This document shows positions 31,716 through 42,628 of a stretch of 64,000 nucleotides of DNA, piece by piece. Numbering within the stretch: the stretch's first letter is position 1; the number at the start of each line of letters is the position of its first letter. The stretch lies in assembly GCF_023898315.1 (NCBI RefSeq), contig NC_064625.1, positions 103,650,269-103,714,268 on the forward strand, given 5' to 3'. A program made the position numbers and the translations under genes. The DNA comes from Schistocerca nitens. Lineage: Eukaryota > Arthropoda > Insecta > Orthoptera > Acrididae. Below the pieces are notes generated by a model. That model was not told the origin of the DNA, did not search any database, and saw nothing but the letters and a program-made list of their open reading frames with translations.

Positions 31716-31930
31716 ATGTTGGTATTCCAATCGCAATGGGTTTATTTATTAACCACTCAGCTAAGCAGGCGGAGTCTCCAGCAGAATTTCATTGACACCG
31801 CGTAATAATATGGGTGTTTCAGCATGGGTCAAGACCTGGTATCTCAGAACTGCTTGTGCCGTTGGTCTGTAAAGATAGCCATTTCATGTACTCCACATGC
31901 GCTGTGGAAATACCATGTTCATTACGATTG
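31716..31930. other. Spacer with a dispersed repeat
   Basis: 31801-31900 (taatatgggtgtttcagcat...) is similar to 49068-49150, so it is a dispersed repeat. Rest unassigned. Confidence 0.5.
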
Positions 31931-33419
31931 TCCGGGCTGTTATGCCGTGGTCGGTTGATGAATTTTGTCTCAATTCCCAACGTTTCGTCTCCGTCTCCGG
32001 ACGACATCTTCAAGGGGGTCTGTAGCTCGATGGAAGGTCCAACACACCCACTGGCTCGCTACCGACTGCCGCTAAATTCCGTGTCCGCGCGCTCCCGCGC
32101 CGCGGCGTGACGTCACGTGTTTTGAAAACGTCAGTGCAATTGGCCGCTGTCCGTCGCCGTTGCCATCACCCAGTAGTGGACGGGTGGTACACATCTTCTT
32201 TAACAGCGGCATCCATATACCGTTTAACAAGCCTTAGGTACTGCCAGCAAAAAGCCAAATGTATGGTTCCGATACGTGGATGACACGTTTGTGCTGTGGG
32301 GACATGACTAAGCCGGTCCCACGAACATCTGAATAGTATAAACTCGAGAATTCAGTTTACAATGGAGGAGGCGGTAGACGGCAAATTACATTTCCTCGAT
32401 GTTCTGGTTTTTAGAAACGAAAATGGTAGTTTGGGCCACTCAGTATACCGCAAACCCACGCACACGGACCGTTATTTGCACCGGGATTCGAACCACCACC
32501 CACAACAGAAGCGGGGTGTTATCAAGACGTTAGCGGACAGAGCTAGAAATATTTGTGAACCTGAGTTGCTCGACGCTGAGATGGAACATCTCCACAATGC
32601 ACTAATGAAGAACGGATATTCGTCCGCCGAAATAAACCGTGCGTTGAGACAGCAACGCAGAAATCATACTGACCTACAGGCTACTGCAAAATCTAAGGTT
32701 TTCCTGCCGTTTGTTAAAAATGTAACGGAAAGAATAGGGAGGATCTTGACGAAGCGGAATATTACCGTAATTTACAAGCCTACCAGGAAGATACAGGAAT
32801 ACGTTAAGCCTGCGAAGGACGCAAACCATTGGAAAAAGCTGGAGTGTACAGGATCCCCTGCAGCTGTGGAGATATTTATGTGGGTACCACTAAAAGAACT
32901 GTTTCAAAACGTTTGGAAGAGCATAAGAGCAATTGTAGAAGAGGAGAAACGGAACGATCAGCTGTTGCGGAGCATGCTTTCCAGCCAGGGAACCACAATA
33001 TTCGTTTCGAGGAGACGCAAGTACTAGCTGCCACAGGCGGATAGTACGAAATGCTCTGCAGGGAGGCAATCGAAATCGCTAAACACCCTAATAATTTCAG
33101 TCGAATGGAAGAGGGCGTGAAATTAAACGGCATATGGATGCCGGTGTTGAAGAAGATGTGTACCACCCGCCCACTACTGGGTGATGGCAAAGGCGACGGA
33201 CAGCGGCCAATTGCACTGACGTTTTCAAAACACGTGACGTCACGCCGCGGCGCGGGAGCGCGCTGACACGGAATTTAGCGGCAGTCGGTAGCGAGCCAGT
33301 GGGTGTGTTGGACCTTCCATCGAGCTACAGACCCCCTTGAAGATGTCTCCCGCAGACGGGGACGAAACGTTGGGAATTGAGACAAAATTCATCAACCGAC
33401 CACGGCATAACAGCCTGGA
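31931..33419 (+). mobile_element. Penelope-like element between inverted terminal arms
   Basis: Arms of about 300 bp, 31931-32231 and 33122-33419, are inverted copies of each other ('ccgtggtcggttgatgaatt' outermost, 'ttaaacggcatatggatgcc' innermost). Between them lies the C-terminal half of a Penelope-type protein. The 5' coding half is missing. The arms correspond to the pseudo-LTRs of this class, which may be arranged in direct or inverted orientation. Confidence 0.88.
32250..33170 (+). pseudogene. Penelope-like reverse transcriptase C-terminus plus GIY-YIG endonuclease
   Basis: The remaining reverse transcriptase includes VWFRYVDDTFVLWGHD (catalytic YVDD), then a stop. An open stretch from 32362 reads MEEAVDGKLHFLDVLVFRNE, VYRKPTHTDRYLHRDSNHHP and FVKNVTERIGRILTKRNI. 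After a frameshift near 32850 comes the GIY-YIG domain: GVYRIPCSCGDIYVGTTKRT and SKRLEEHKSNCRRGETERSA, ending near MPVLKKMCTTRP. GIY-YIG is the endonuclease that distinguishes this class. Missing 5' half, stops and a frameshift make it dead. Confidence 0.9.
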
Positions 33420-33920
33420 TAAGCATAATGGACAATAAATCTTGAGTGAACTGAAAACCTCTAAAAGGGAAATATCTGCCCGTTACATAAAAAAGGCGAC
33501 AAGTCAGAATGTAGTAACTATCGTGTATTCAATCTCTCCGACGCAACATGTAAGATATTTAGTAAAATTTTAGCCTCGAGACTTGAAGGGATGATAGAAG
33601 GGGTATTGGGGGACTATGAGGCTGGGTTTAGGAGGAACAGATCCACGATGGACCAGATATTTTTTTATTAACACAAGTGTTAAAGAAGTTTTATGAGTAT
33701 GACAAGCAACTACATCACTTGTACATTGATTTTAAGCAAGCGTACCACAGCCTACATAGGAAGAAAATTATGCAGATCGTGAAAGAATTTAGTATCCCAC
33801 TAAAACTGGTCAATTTAACGGAAATGACAATGAAAGCAACAGTGTGTAAAGCAAGAATAGAGCAAGAACTGTGTGCTGAATTCCAAGTACAGAGGTGGCT
33901 ACGACTGGTTGATCTGATCT

Positions 33921-34130
33921 CTATGCCGCGCGGGATTAACCGAGCGGTCTTAGGCGCTGCAGTCATGGACTGTGCGGCTGGTCCCGGCGAGGTTTGAGTC
34001 CTCCGTCGGGCATGGGTGTTGTGTGTGTTTGTCCTTAGGATAATTTAGGTTAAGTAGTGTCTAAACTTAGGGACTGATGATCTTAGCAGTTAAGTCCCAT
34101 AAGATTTCACACACATTTGAACATTTTTTT
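33921..34130 (+). repeat. SINE-A2 in LINE
   Basis: Same subfamily as 10066-10262. Flanked by exact tctgatct (33913-33920, 34131-34138) and ending in a T8 run. Confidence 0.9.
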
Positions 34131-34327
34131 TCTGATCTATACAATGTTATTTAATTTAGTTTTCGAAAAGGTGACGCGGCAAATGCCGGTAAACCCAGGA
34201 GGAACAGTACCTAATCGACAAGTTCAAGTGGTAGCATATGCGGATGACGTAGCATCAATGTCTAGGAATGTAAGGGCACTAAAGGGGAACTACGATACTT
34301 TAGAGGAAGCAGCGAGAGAAGTAGGTT

Positions 34328-34527
34328 CAAATTGTTCAAATGGCTCTTAGCGCGATGGGACTTAACAGCTTAGGTCATCAGTACCCTAGAACTTAGAACT
34401 ACTTAAATCTAACAAACGTAAGGACATCACACACATCCATGCCCGAGGCACGATTCGAATCTGCGACCGTAGCGGTCTCGCGGTTCCAGACTGAAGCGCC
34501 TAGAACCGCTCGGCCACTCCGGCCGGC
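34328..34527 (-). repeat. SINE-A in LINE
   Basis: Full-length minus-strand copy flanked by the exact 13-bp duplication agagaagtaggtt (34315-34327, 34528-34540). Confidence 0.94.
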
Positions 34528-34971
34528 AGAGAAGTAGGTTTAGAAGTAAATATTAACAAAACAAAGTATATGGTGATGGTGGAGCTCAATATAAACGGAC
34601 AAAAGAATTCAATAGTAATGAATGGGAAAGAATATGAAAGAGTGAAAATATTTAGGTTCTGTAATAACGGAAGGCAGTACAGTAGCAGTAGAAATTCAAG
34701 AAAGGATAGCGAGTGGAAATCGTTGCTATTTTGCCTTGCAGAACGTATTTAATTCCACGAATGTTAGTACGAATCCAAAATCAAAATCTACACGACCATA
34801 TTAAGACCTATAGTTAGAGGTCTGCGCGGATAAGGAAAGTGCAATCCGCGTCTGCACCGCATCCGCAAGGTCCTAATCCGCAACCGCATCCGCAGCAATT
34901 GATCCGCATCCGCAATTTCCTTACCCGCATCCGCATATATTTAAGTTTGGAATGAGTAATTGATAGTAATA

Positions 34972-35169
34972 AAATGGTTCAAATGGCTCTGAGCACTATG
35001 GGACTGAACATCTGAGGTCATTAGCCCCTATAACTTAGAACTACTTAAACTTAACTAACCTAAGGACATCACACACATCCATGCCCGAGGCAGGATTCGA
35101 ACCTGCGACCGTAGCAGTCTCGCGGTTCCAGACTGCAGCGCCTAGAACCGCACGGCCACTTCGGCCGGC
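34972..35169 (-). repeat. SINE-A in hAT
   Basis: Flanked by the exact 12-bp ttgatagtaata (34960-34971, 35170-35181). Confidence 0.94.
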
Positions 35170-35488
35170 TTGATAGTAATAGACAGTAGTACTTAGAATT
35201 ATGGTATGTAATGACATAGTTATTGTTAGGGTGCCATTTCTGCGACAGCTTAACTACTTTTGACTTCTTAAATCACAGGAAATGCTCTATACCTACTCTA
35301 AAGCAGACCATTCCAAACACGAAAGCATTGGCGCCCCGGAGCACACACGTAGCGGCTCGGATCTCGTGAGATAGGAAACGCTATTAAAAAAAAAAATCAA
35401 TGTAATAGTATTAAATTATAAAAATACGTGTATAGAAACAATTATATTTCGCTGCTCTTCTTCCAAGGCAGCTGAAAATTTTACTAGT

Positions 35489-35687
35489 TGGGCTCAAATG
35501 GCTCTGAGCACTATGCGACTTAACTTCTGAGGTCATCAGTCGCCTAGAACTTAGAACTAATGAAACCTAACTAACCTAAGGACATCGCACACATCCATGC
35601 CCGAGGCAGGATTCGAACCTGCGGCCGGAGCGGTCGCTCGGCTCCAGACTGTAGCGCCTAGAACCGCACGGCCACTCCGGCCGGCTG
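35489..35687 (-). repeat. SINE-A in hAT
   Basis: Flanked by ttactagt (35481-35488, 35688-35695). Confidence 0.92.
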
Positions 35688-36355
35688 TTACTAGTAGTTT
35701 GCATCATTTACCGACAGTTTTTTTGTACTCACTGCTTGGATTTGTCAACTTTTGAAGCCATTCATGTCAGCTGATGATTATATTATAGCTTACGCGTTCA
35801 GTCCTCGCCTTTTCCAGGTGAAAATATTTGCAGTATTAGGCCTACACTGCTGCAAAACGCTGGCGCACCTGCGAAAAAGTTAAACTGCCAGCAATAATTG
35901 GCGTTGTCTGGAAGAAATAACTCGTCTTCCGAAGAGTGACAACAAAATCAGTGGTTATAGAAATTAGGAGTCTGTTTAGCTTTAGCTAAAAATACGATTG
36001 AAATCTCGAACCTCACCTTTTGGCTGATTTATCGAATTAAGACCTAGCGATAAATGAAATGTCTGTTTCATTCTCAAATAAACAAAGTTTTTCACACTTT
36101 AAAACATCCTAAACATTGGTCTAAATTACTAAGACAAAATTTGCAGTAGATTTCGCAGTTAATACTTTCAATGTTAAAAATTAGGTTTTTTTTTTCAGTG
36201 TTTAATGGAACTGCAAACGATTTCAAGATGTCTATATAGAAACCACTGTCCCATAACTTCAGATGTTAGGCACTGTTCCTTGTTAAGCAATACCGAGCTA
36301 CAGTTAAAATGTTCAATTTTGTTACGAATTTCAGCCCTTATCTTTACTAATTGGC

Positions 36356-36564
36356 GCCCGCATCTCGTGGTCGTGCGGTAGCGTTCTCGCTTCCCACGCC
36401 CGGGTTCCCGGGTTCGATTCCCGGCGGGGTCAGGGATTTTCTCTGCCTTGATGGCTGGGTGTTGTGTGATGTCCTTAGGTTAGTTAGGTTTAAGTAGTTC
36501 TAAGTTCTAGGGGACTGATGACCACAGATGTTAAGTCCCATAGTGCTCAGAGCCATTTGAACCA
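36356..36564 (+). repeat. Chimeric SINE (type-B head, SINE-A tail) in hAT
   Basis: Same structure as 2610-2824. Flanked by the exact 13-bp tttactaattggc (36343-36355, 36565-36577). Confidence 0.93.
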
Positions 36565-36577
36565 TTTACTAATTGGC

Positions 36578-37194
36578 ATGATTTGAATATTTTGTAAGTT
36601 TTCAATGTGATCAGAATAATCTTTCACGGGCTGTCGCAGTCACAGCTTGTTGGTGGTCGTGAGCCGCAGTTTGAAGTCCCACTTGTAATTAATTACAAGG
36701 CCCGCCGTGCCACCGCTCCGATCGGGCTGTTTCACTGTTCACAAAGAGCGACAATTGTCGGCGGCTGCAAATGTTACTGTAGTGCACGCTAAAATTTAGG
36801 AAGGCACTTATGAGATCATCATTACCTAGTTTAATAATATTGACGTGTTAGCTTTTGAATGTTCTTGTTGCGAAGAGTAAAAACTTAAAAATTGAGCTCT
36901 TTAATATGAAAATTACAACAAAACAAAATTGCTTGTTAAATATTTCCTTCTTTTACCAAATGCTACTTAAATGTTCTAGTTGGGAATAGTAAAAATACTA
37001 ACAATATGTCGAGGAAATTCTTTACTATAAATATTACAATAAAAACTCACAGGCTTCAGATTAAATATTTTCGTCTTCTGCTTGCTTCTGATTCAAATTC
37101 TGTAAAAGAAAGAATCACATGAAAAAAAAATTGTAACTAATTCAGATAAGCCCAAAAAATACAGTGAAGTATGAGAAGCTGTACAAGTACCTTT
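36578..37194. other. Non-coding part of the hAT element
   Basis: Downstream of the transposase (minus-strand sense). AT-rich, no ORF of interest. Confidence 0.5.
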
Positions 37195-38197
37195 TTACTT
37201 TGGAAGATTGCTATGCAGGAACATGATGTCATCAATCGTCTGTGGCTTCAAAGACGTGTGTCGGTCCTGCGTAATTTGTCCCGCAGTAGAGAAGTTTCTC
37301 TCAGATGGCGCGCTGGACGCGAAGTATGCGTGTTTGGAAATCCGCGGATAGACGTTTTCACGTCCATGCCGCAAAGCTATCAATTGGACTTTATCATTCG
37401 TATATCTGAGAATTTCATCTGACGCAAAGTCAAGATCTCTCGTCGATTCATCTTCTGAGGAATCTTCAAATTCATTAAAAAGTACGTCAGACTTAGGGTT
37501 TTTTGCAGGATTTCCAGATGTTCTTTCCTCCTTACCTTCTAACTGTGGACAATTTCTCGCAACATAATTTTTCGCTTCCTTTACAACTTCATCTTTTTCG
37601 GCACTGCTAAGAACTTTTAGGTTTTTATATTTTGGTTTCAAAAACGTTGCAAGTTTATGGGTTACTGTTATGTCCCATTTGCTGATTAAAATAGATTTGG
37701 CTGTACTCTTTAAATCTATCAGAAATGGGCTGTCGCCATCATTTTTTTCAAGGAAGGAGAGAAGTTGTAACTTCCACAACACACATATTAAAGCGTAGGG
37801 GTTTTGGAGGCTTCGAGATCACAAGAAGCTATTTTAAATGGTGTCAGAAAGGTTCTTATATCTTCCAACATCCTCTTGTCTATAGAATCAATCAAATTAT
37901 CTTGATTTTTCACTGAAAAAATTGACAGAACTTCAAACCATTGTGAATTAATAGACTCAAACATATCCAATTTAATGTTCCATCCTTTCAATGACTTCTG
38001 AAGGCGATTCTGAAGAACAGATCTTTTAAAGAAAGTTGTGATAGTTCGACAGGAATTTATTAGTCGCTGCACGTCACTCTTCTCATCATTCGCATCTCCT
38101 CGTGTCCTCCAGCACAGTATTAAGAATGTGTGCTGAGCACGAGAGCCTCTTGTATTGGCGAAGTGCTGCCACAATATTTGGACCTCTATCCGTAACG

Positions 38198-38402
38198 GGC
38201 TCAAATGGTTCAAATGGCTCTGAGCACTATGGGACTCAACTGCTGAGGTCATTAGTCCCCTAGAACTCAGAACTAGTTAAATCTAACTAACCTAAGGACA
38301 TCACAAACATCCATGCCCGAGGCAGGATTCGAACCTGCGACCGTAGCGGTCTTGCGGTTCCAGACTGCAGCGCCTTTAACCGCACGGCCACTTCGGCCGG
38401 CT
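38198..38402 (-). repeat. SINE-A in hAT transposase
   Basis: Flanked by the exact 11-bp tatccgtaacg (38187-38197, 38403-38413). Confidence 0.94.
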
Positions 38403-38561
38403 TATCCGTAACGAACACGATGTTATTCACAGCACTGAATAAATCGAACGACCGTAGTATCTTAATTAATTCAAGTTTAATGTTTTCTCCTGTTTTTTTT
38501 TAATCTCACTCTCAAAATTTCTGGTGCACAACACTCGATCCTCAAGTTTCACTTCTTCATA

Positions 38562-38764
38562 GCCGGCCGAAGTGGCCGTGCGGTTAAAGGCGCTGCAGTC
38601 TGGAACCGCAGGACCGCTACGGTCGCAGGTTCGAATCCTGCCTCGGGCATGGATGTTTGTGATGTCCTTAGGTTAGTTAGGTTTAACTAGTTCTAAGTTC
38701 TAGGGGACTAATGACCTCAGCAGTGGAGTCCCATAGTGCTCAGAGCCATTTGAACCATTTTTGA
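38562..38764 (+). repeat. SINE-A in hAT transposase, opposite orientation
   Basis: Flanked by the exact 11-bp acttcttcata (38551-38561, 38765-38775). Only about 160 bp from the previous SINE and inverted to it, sharing subfamily changes ('ggtttaactagttc', 'gcagtggagtccc'). A third copy with those changes is at 49542-49731. Confidence 0.94.
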
Positions 38765-39070
38765 ACTTCTTCATAATTAACATAATGTGCAGTCACTCCC
38801 ATATAATTTATTTTACGGTACGAATCAGTCCAGAAATCGACAGTTAGTGCTCCACCTATATCTCTGAATATATTCTTCACTTCTGCGGAGACAGTTTCAC
38901 GCAGACGATCGGCCGTTTCCTTCAAATTTGTGGATATGGTGGTTGGATGAGATAGCACTCACTGCACCGTACTTGGCCCCCACATCAATAATAAACTGTG
39001 CCGTCTCGAGAAACCCAGATCCACACGCAACTTCGAAAAGTAAAATGTCTTTGCTGACAAGATTGATAAA

Positions 39071-39372
39071 ACTTCCTGGCAGATTAAGACTATGTGCCCG
39101 ACCGAGACTCGAGCTCGGGACCTTTGCCTTTCGCGGGCAAGTGCTTCGCAGGAGAGCTTCTGTAAAGTTTGGAAGGTAGGAGACGAGATTCTGGCAGAAG
39201 TAAAGCTGTGAGTACCGGGCGTGAGTCGTGCTTCGGTAGCTCAGATGGTAGAGCAGTTGCCCGCGAAAGGCAAAGGTCCCGAGTTCGAGTCTCGGTCGGG
39301 CACACAGTTTTAATCTGCCAGGAAGTTTCATATCAGCGCACACTCCGCTGCTGAGTGAAAATCTCATTCTGG
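39071..39372. repeat. tRNA-bearing foldback element, short copy
   Basis: Flanked by the exact 12-bp aagattgataaa (39059-39070, 39373-39384). The left arm (39071-39150) is the inverse of the right arm (about 39240-39325). Both contain a tRNA-like block: GCTC/GAGC D-arm, TTGCC/GGCAA anticodon-like stem, and 'gagttcgagtctcgg' T-arm. The right end runs on to 'gaaaatctcattctgg'. Related to 50597-51312. Confidence 0.88.
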
Positions 39373-39705
39373 AAGATTGATAAATTTTTCTGTCGCGGCT
39401 GTCTTCAAATTTGGTGGAATTTCAGGAACTTTCACATCTTTCTTGGTATTTAAATAAGAAATTATGCTACATTGTCCAGCCTCACACGAATGTTTTAGCA
39501 AATTTGAAGTTCCACTTTTGTGTCCAGTGTAGGAAAATACTTTTTTACATGCAAAACAAGCCACTATATGTTTTATCTTTTCGTTGCCATCAAATACGTA
39601 TCCGAATTTTTTCCAAATTGGCGATTTCAATTTGTTTTCCTTCACTAATGTAAAATAAACTTTTTTCACCTTACACGAAATTGTATCCATCGATATGGTG
39701 TTCAT

Positions 39706-40128
39706 TTGAAGAAAGGACTCTCACTGATATTTGCTACGATGCACGTTGTCACTCGGTCACTACAAAGCGCTAACTGATGGCAGCGGAAAATTGCAACGGG
39801 CACCTACCTGTCTGGTAGACAGTGGGCAGGTTTGCCAGCCCGAGAGCACTTCACAGGCCATACAAAAGACACGGTCGCGGAAACGGATTAGGCGTAGGTC
39901 TCTTGGGTACAGCTACGTCGGCCGTAGCCAGGGGCTGAGGGCAACAGATATCCGCTCTACCCGGGCCCTGATTCCAAGAATGTCAACAGACTTGAAGTTA
40001 TCAACTAACATTGCAACATACGTACTGGGCAGATGCCTTGCTCATTATCCGCGGATATCCGCGCCGGTCACGATTTTATCTGCCAAGTAACAAATACCGC
40101 GGATATCCGCATCCGCGCAGGCCTCTAC
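39706..40128. other. 5' non-coding part of the hAT element
   Basis: Upstream of the BED-finger start codon. Holds the right subterminal ATCCGC-type repeats and the terminal repeat. Confidence 0.55.
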
Positions 40129-40575
40129 GCTATAATAATATATGGATCAGAAGGCTGGGTATTAACATCAAAGCAGGAGAACTGGTTATTGAGATGGGAA
40201 AGAAAGATACTGAGAACGATTTTTGGAGCAGTGAGAGAGGAAGATGGCTGGAGAGTAAGAACAAATGTAGAACTATAGACACTTTTTGGGCAGATGGATA
40301 CTATTGTTAAAATTAAGCAGGGAAGAATAAGATGGGCAGGAGATGTACAGAGAATGCCAGAAACACGGAGTGTCAAGAAAGTTTTCATGGGAAAACCTGA
40401 CGAGAGAAGGAGAAGAGGCAGACCCAGGAAAAGGTGGCTGCACGATATGGAAGAAGATCTAAAGGCGATGGGAATAACAAACTGGAGAAGGAAGGCAATG
40501 GACAGAGAAGAATGGAAGCAGGTAATACAGGAGGCCAATGTTCTTCAAGGACTGTAGAGCCAACCAAGAAGAAGA
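40129..40575 (+). pseudogene. LINE 3' coding part resumed after the hAT
   Basis: Starts at the hAT target repeat and reads YGSEGWVLTSKQENWLLRWE, RKILRTIFGAVREEDGWRVR, KIKQGRIRWAGDVQRMPETR, MGKPDERRRRGRPRKRWLHD and MGITNWRRKAMDREEWKQVI, ending EANVLQGL then TAG with an AAG-rich tail. It completes the reverse transcriptase begun at 33465. Confidence 0.9.
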
Positions 40576-41017
40576 AGGAGAAAAGGATGTACTATTTTTT
40601 TTTTCCCGGCAGTGCATATCGTTCAAATTCCATACGTATTTAAAGCCGCTTGTGTATCCACCAGTCATTCAGTCACGTTAATTATTCAGTGGAAATCTCA
40701 GTTAGATCTGGCTAGGCGCTGACTAGTTGGCAGTACAGCAGATTATAAGGAACAGAAAAGTACAGTATGATATTTTTAAACTGTAGCCGACGTGAACGAG
40801 GGAATCCTTGACCCGCGCCCCATTACCGCCGTGTGTGGGTTGCTTGCTGATTTTGGTGATCCCTCAACAGAATTTTTTTTTTCCAACGTGACTTGGGGGC
40901 TAGAGCTCGAGTTTCGCTATCAGAGTAAATCAGGACGATTGCACTAGGCTATCCGTCACAGTGTAATAAGTACACTTTCAAAGAAGGCATGGGGTGACAG
41001 TTGTGAATGCTAAGTCA
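40576..41017. other. Unassigned spacer
   Basis: T-runs at 40590-40605 and 40871-40882. No gene. Confidence 0.35.
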
Positions 41018-41126
41018 CAGTTACAGAATACTGACACGAATTATTTACAGAAGAATGGAAAAGCTGAAAGAAGCAGATTTCGGAAAAGATCAGGTAGGGT
41101 TCCGGAGTAATGTACGTACGCGGGAG

Positions 41127-41310
41127 TCACTGAGCACTATGGGACTTAACTTCTGAGGTCATCAGTCCCCTAGAACTTAGAACTACTTAAACCTAACTAA
41201 CCTAAGGACATCACACACATCCATGCCCGAGGCAGAATTCGAACCTGCGACCATAGCGGTCGCGCGGTTCCAGACTGTAGCGCCTAGAACCGCTCGGCCA
41301 ATCCGGCCGG
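41127..41310 (-). repeat. SINE-A, end-truncated, in LINE
   Basis: Flanked by cgcgggag (41119-41126, 41311-41318). It lacks the terminal 'tggttcaaatggct' portion. Confidence 0.88.
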
Positions 41311-41860
41311 CGCGGGAGGTAATACTGTAATTGTAGCGGAGATGGCAAAGGACTTGGAAGAGCAGTTGAACGTAACGGACAGGGTGTTGAAAGGAGGATA
41401 TAAGTTGAACATCAACAAAAGTAAAACAGGGTAATGGAATGTCGTCGAATTAAATCAGACGATGCTGAGTGAATTAGATTAGAAAATAAGATACGTGAGG
41501 GAATACTGACCCTACGACTTATCTTAGAAAATAGATTAAGGAAAGGCAAACCTACGTTTCTAGCATTTGTAGACTTATAGAAAGCTTTCGACAATGTTGA
41601 CTGGAATACTCTCTTTCAAATTCTAAAGATGGCAGGGGTAAAATACAGGGAGCGAAAGGCTATTTACAATTTGTACAGAAACCAGATGGCAATGATAAGA
41701 GTCGAGGGGCATGAAAGGGAAGCAGCGGTTGGGAAGGGAGTGAGACAGGGTTGTAGCCTCTCCCCGATGTTATTCAATCTGTATATTGAGCAAGCAGTAA
41801 AGGAAACAAAAGAAAAATTCGGAGGATGGTATTAAAATCCATGGAGAAGAAATAAAAACT

Positions 41861-42628
41861 TTGAGGTTCGCCGATGATATCGTAATTCTGTCACAGACAG
41901 CAAAGGACTTGGAAGAACAGTTGAACGGAATGGACAGTGTCCTGAAAGGAGGATATCAGATGAACATCAACAAAAGCAAAACGAGGATAATGGATTGTAG
42001 TCGAATTAAGTCGGGTGATGCTGAGGGAATTGGATTAGGAAACGAGAAACTTAAAGTAGTAAAGGAGTTTTGCTATTTGGGGAGCAAAATAGGTAATGGT
42101 CGAAGCAGAGAGGATATAAAATGTAGACTAGCAATGGGAAGGAAAGCGTTTCTGAAGAAGAGAAATTTGTTAACATCGCGTATAGATTTAAGTGTCAGGA
42201 AGTCATTTCTGAAAGTATTTGTATGGAGTGTAGCCATGTATGGAAGTGAAACATGGACGATAAATAGTTTGGACAAGAAGAGAATAGAAGCTTTTGAAAT
42301 GTGGTGCTACAGAAGAATGCTGAAGATTAGATGGGTAGATCACGTAACTAATGAGGAGGTATTGAATAGAATTGGAGAGAACAGAAATTTGTGGCACAAC
42401 TTGACTAGAAGAAGGGATCGGTTGGTAGGACACGTTCTGAGTCATCAAGGGATCACCAATTTAGTATTGGAGGGCAGCGTGGAGGGTAAAAATCGTAGAG
42501 GAACACCAAGAGATGAAAACACTAAGCAGATTCAGAAGGATGTAGGGTGCAGTAAGTACTGGGAGATGAAGAAGCTTGCACAGGATAGAGTAGCATGGAG
42601 AGCTGCATCAAACCAGTCTCAGGACTGA
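41861..42628 (+). CDS. LINE reverse transcriptase C-terminal 255 aa, open
   Basis: The longest intact coding stretch of this LINE family here. It begins in the catalytic box MRFADDIVILSQTAKDLEEQ, then NINKSKTRIMDC, KVVKEFCYLGSKI, RKAFLKKRNLLTSRIDLSVR, KVFVWSVAMYGSETWTINSL, FEMWCYRRMLKIRWVDHVTN, HQGITNLVLEGSVEGKNRRG and SKYWEMKKLAQDRVAWRAAS, ending NQSQD TGA. The N-terminal part of the enzyme is out of frame just upstream, so this is a fragment and not a functional gene. Confidence 0.85.
   Translation: MRFADDIVILSQTAKDLEEQLNGMDSVLKGGYQMNINKSKTRIMDCSRIKSGDAEGIGLGNEKLKVVKEFCYLGSKIGNGRSREDIKCRLAMGRKAFLKKRNLLTSRIDLSVRKSFLKVFVWSVAMYGSETWTINSLDKKRIEAFEMWCYRRMLKIRWVDHVTNEEVLNRIGENRNLWHNLTRRRDRLVGHVLSHQGITNLVLEGSVEGKNRRGTPRDENTKQIQKDVGCSKYWEMKKLAQDRVAWRAASNQSQD

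Larger units (their letters stand above)
33465..34814 (+). pseudogene. Non-LTR retrotransposon, 5' part, split by two SINEs and a hAT
   Basis: Reads KKGDKSECSNYRVFNLSDAT, GDYEAGFRRNRSTMDQIFF, HHLYIDFKQAYHSLHRKKIM and, after the first SINE, VVAYADDVASMSRNVRALKG (catalytic YADD). After the second SINE it reads GLEVNINKTKYMVMVE. It is cut at 'cctatagt' by the hAT element and resumes at 40129. All motifs are in order across the three insertions, so they are later events. Confidence 0.9.
37195..39705 (-). pseudogene. Broken hAT transposase with intact C-terminal dimerisation domain
   Basis: From 39705: MNTISMDTISCKVKKVYFTL, a BED-type finger (VACFACKKVFSYTGHKSGTS NLLKH), then a foldback insertion. 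It continues as LETAQFIIDVGAKYGAVSA, HPTTISTNLKETADRLRETV and GALTVDFWTDSYRKINYMGV before a SINE, a short coding remnant and a second SINE. SFLKRSV-type middle sequence and ERMLEDIRTFLTPF-type sequence follow, then MLWKLQLLSFLEKNDGDSPF. The hAT C-terminal signature is YPRISKHAYFASSAPSERNF followed by STAGQITQDRHTSLKPQTID. Three insertions plus stops inactivate it. Confidence 0.9.
34815..40128 (-). mobile_element. 5.3-kb hAT transposon with five SINEs and a foldback inside
   Basis: Ends: left 'tagaggtctgcgcggat', right complement 'tagaggcctgcgcggatgcgg'. The 8-bp flanks cctatagt and gctataat match at 6 of 8. Subterminal clusters of ATCCGC repeats (34850-34945 and 40050-40120) look like transposase-binding sites. 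Subtracting the inserts leaves about 4 kb, the size of an autonomous hAT. It sits inside a LINE. Confidence 0.88.

Noticed and set aside
31931..33419. LTR retrotransposon
   Set aside because: Terminal arms are inverted, not direct, and the protein has YVDD plus GIY-YIG motifs, which identify a Penelope-like element.
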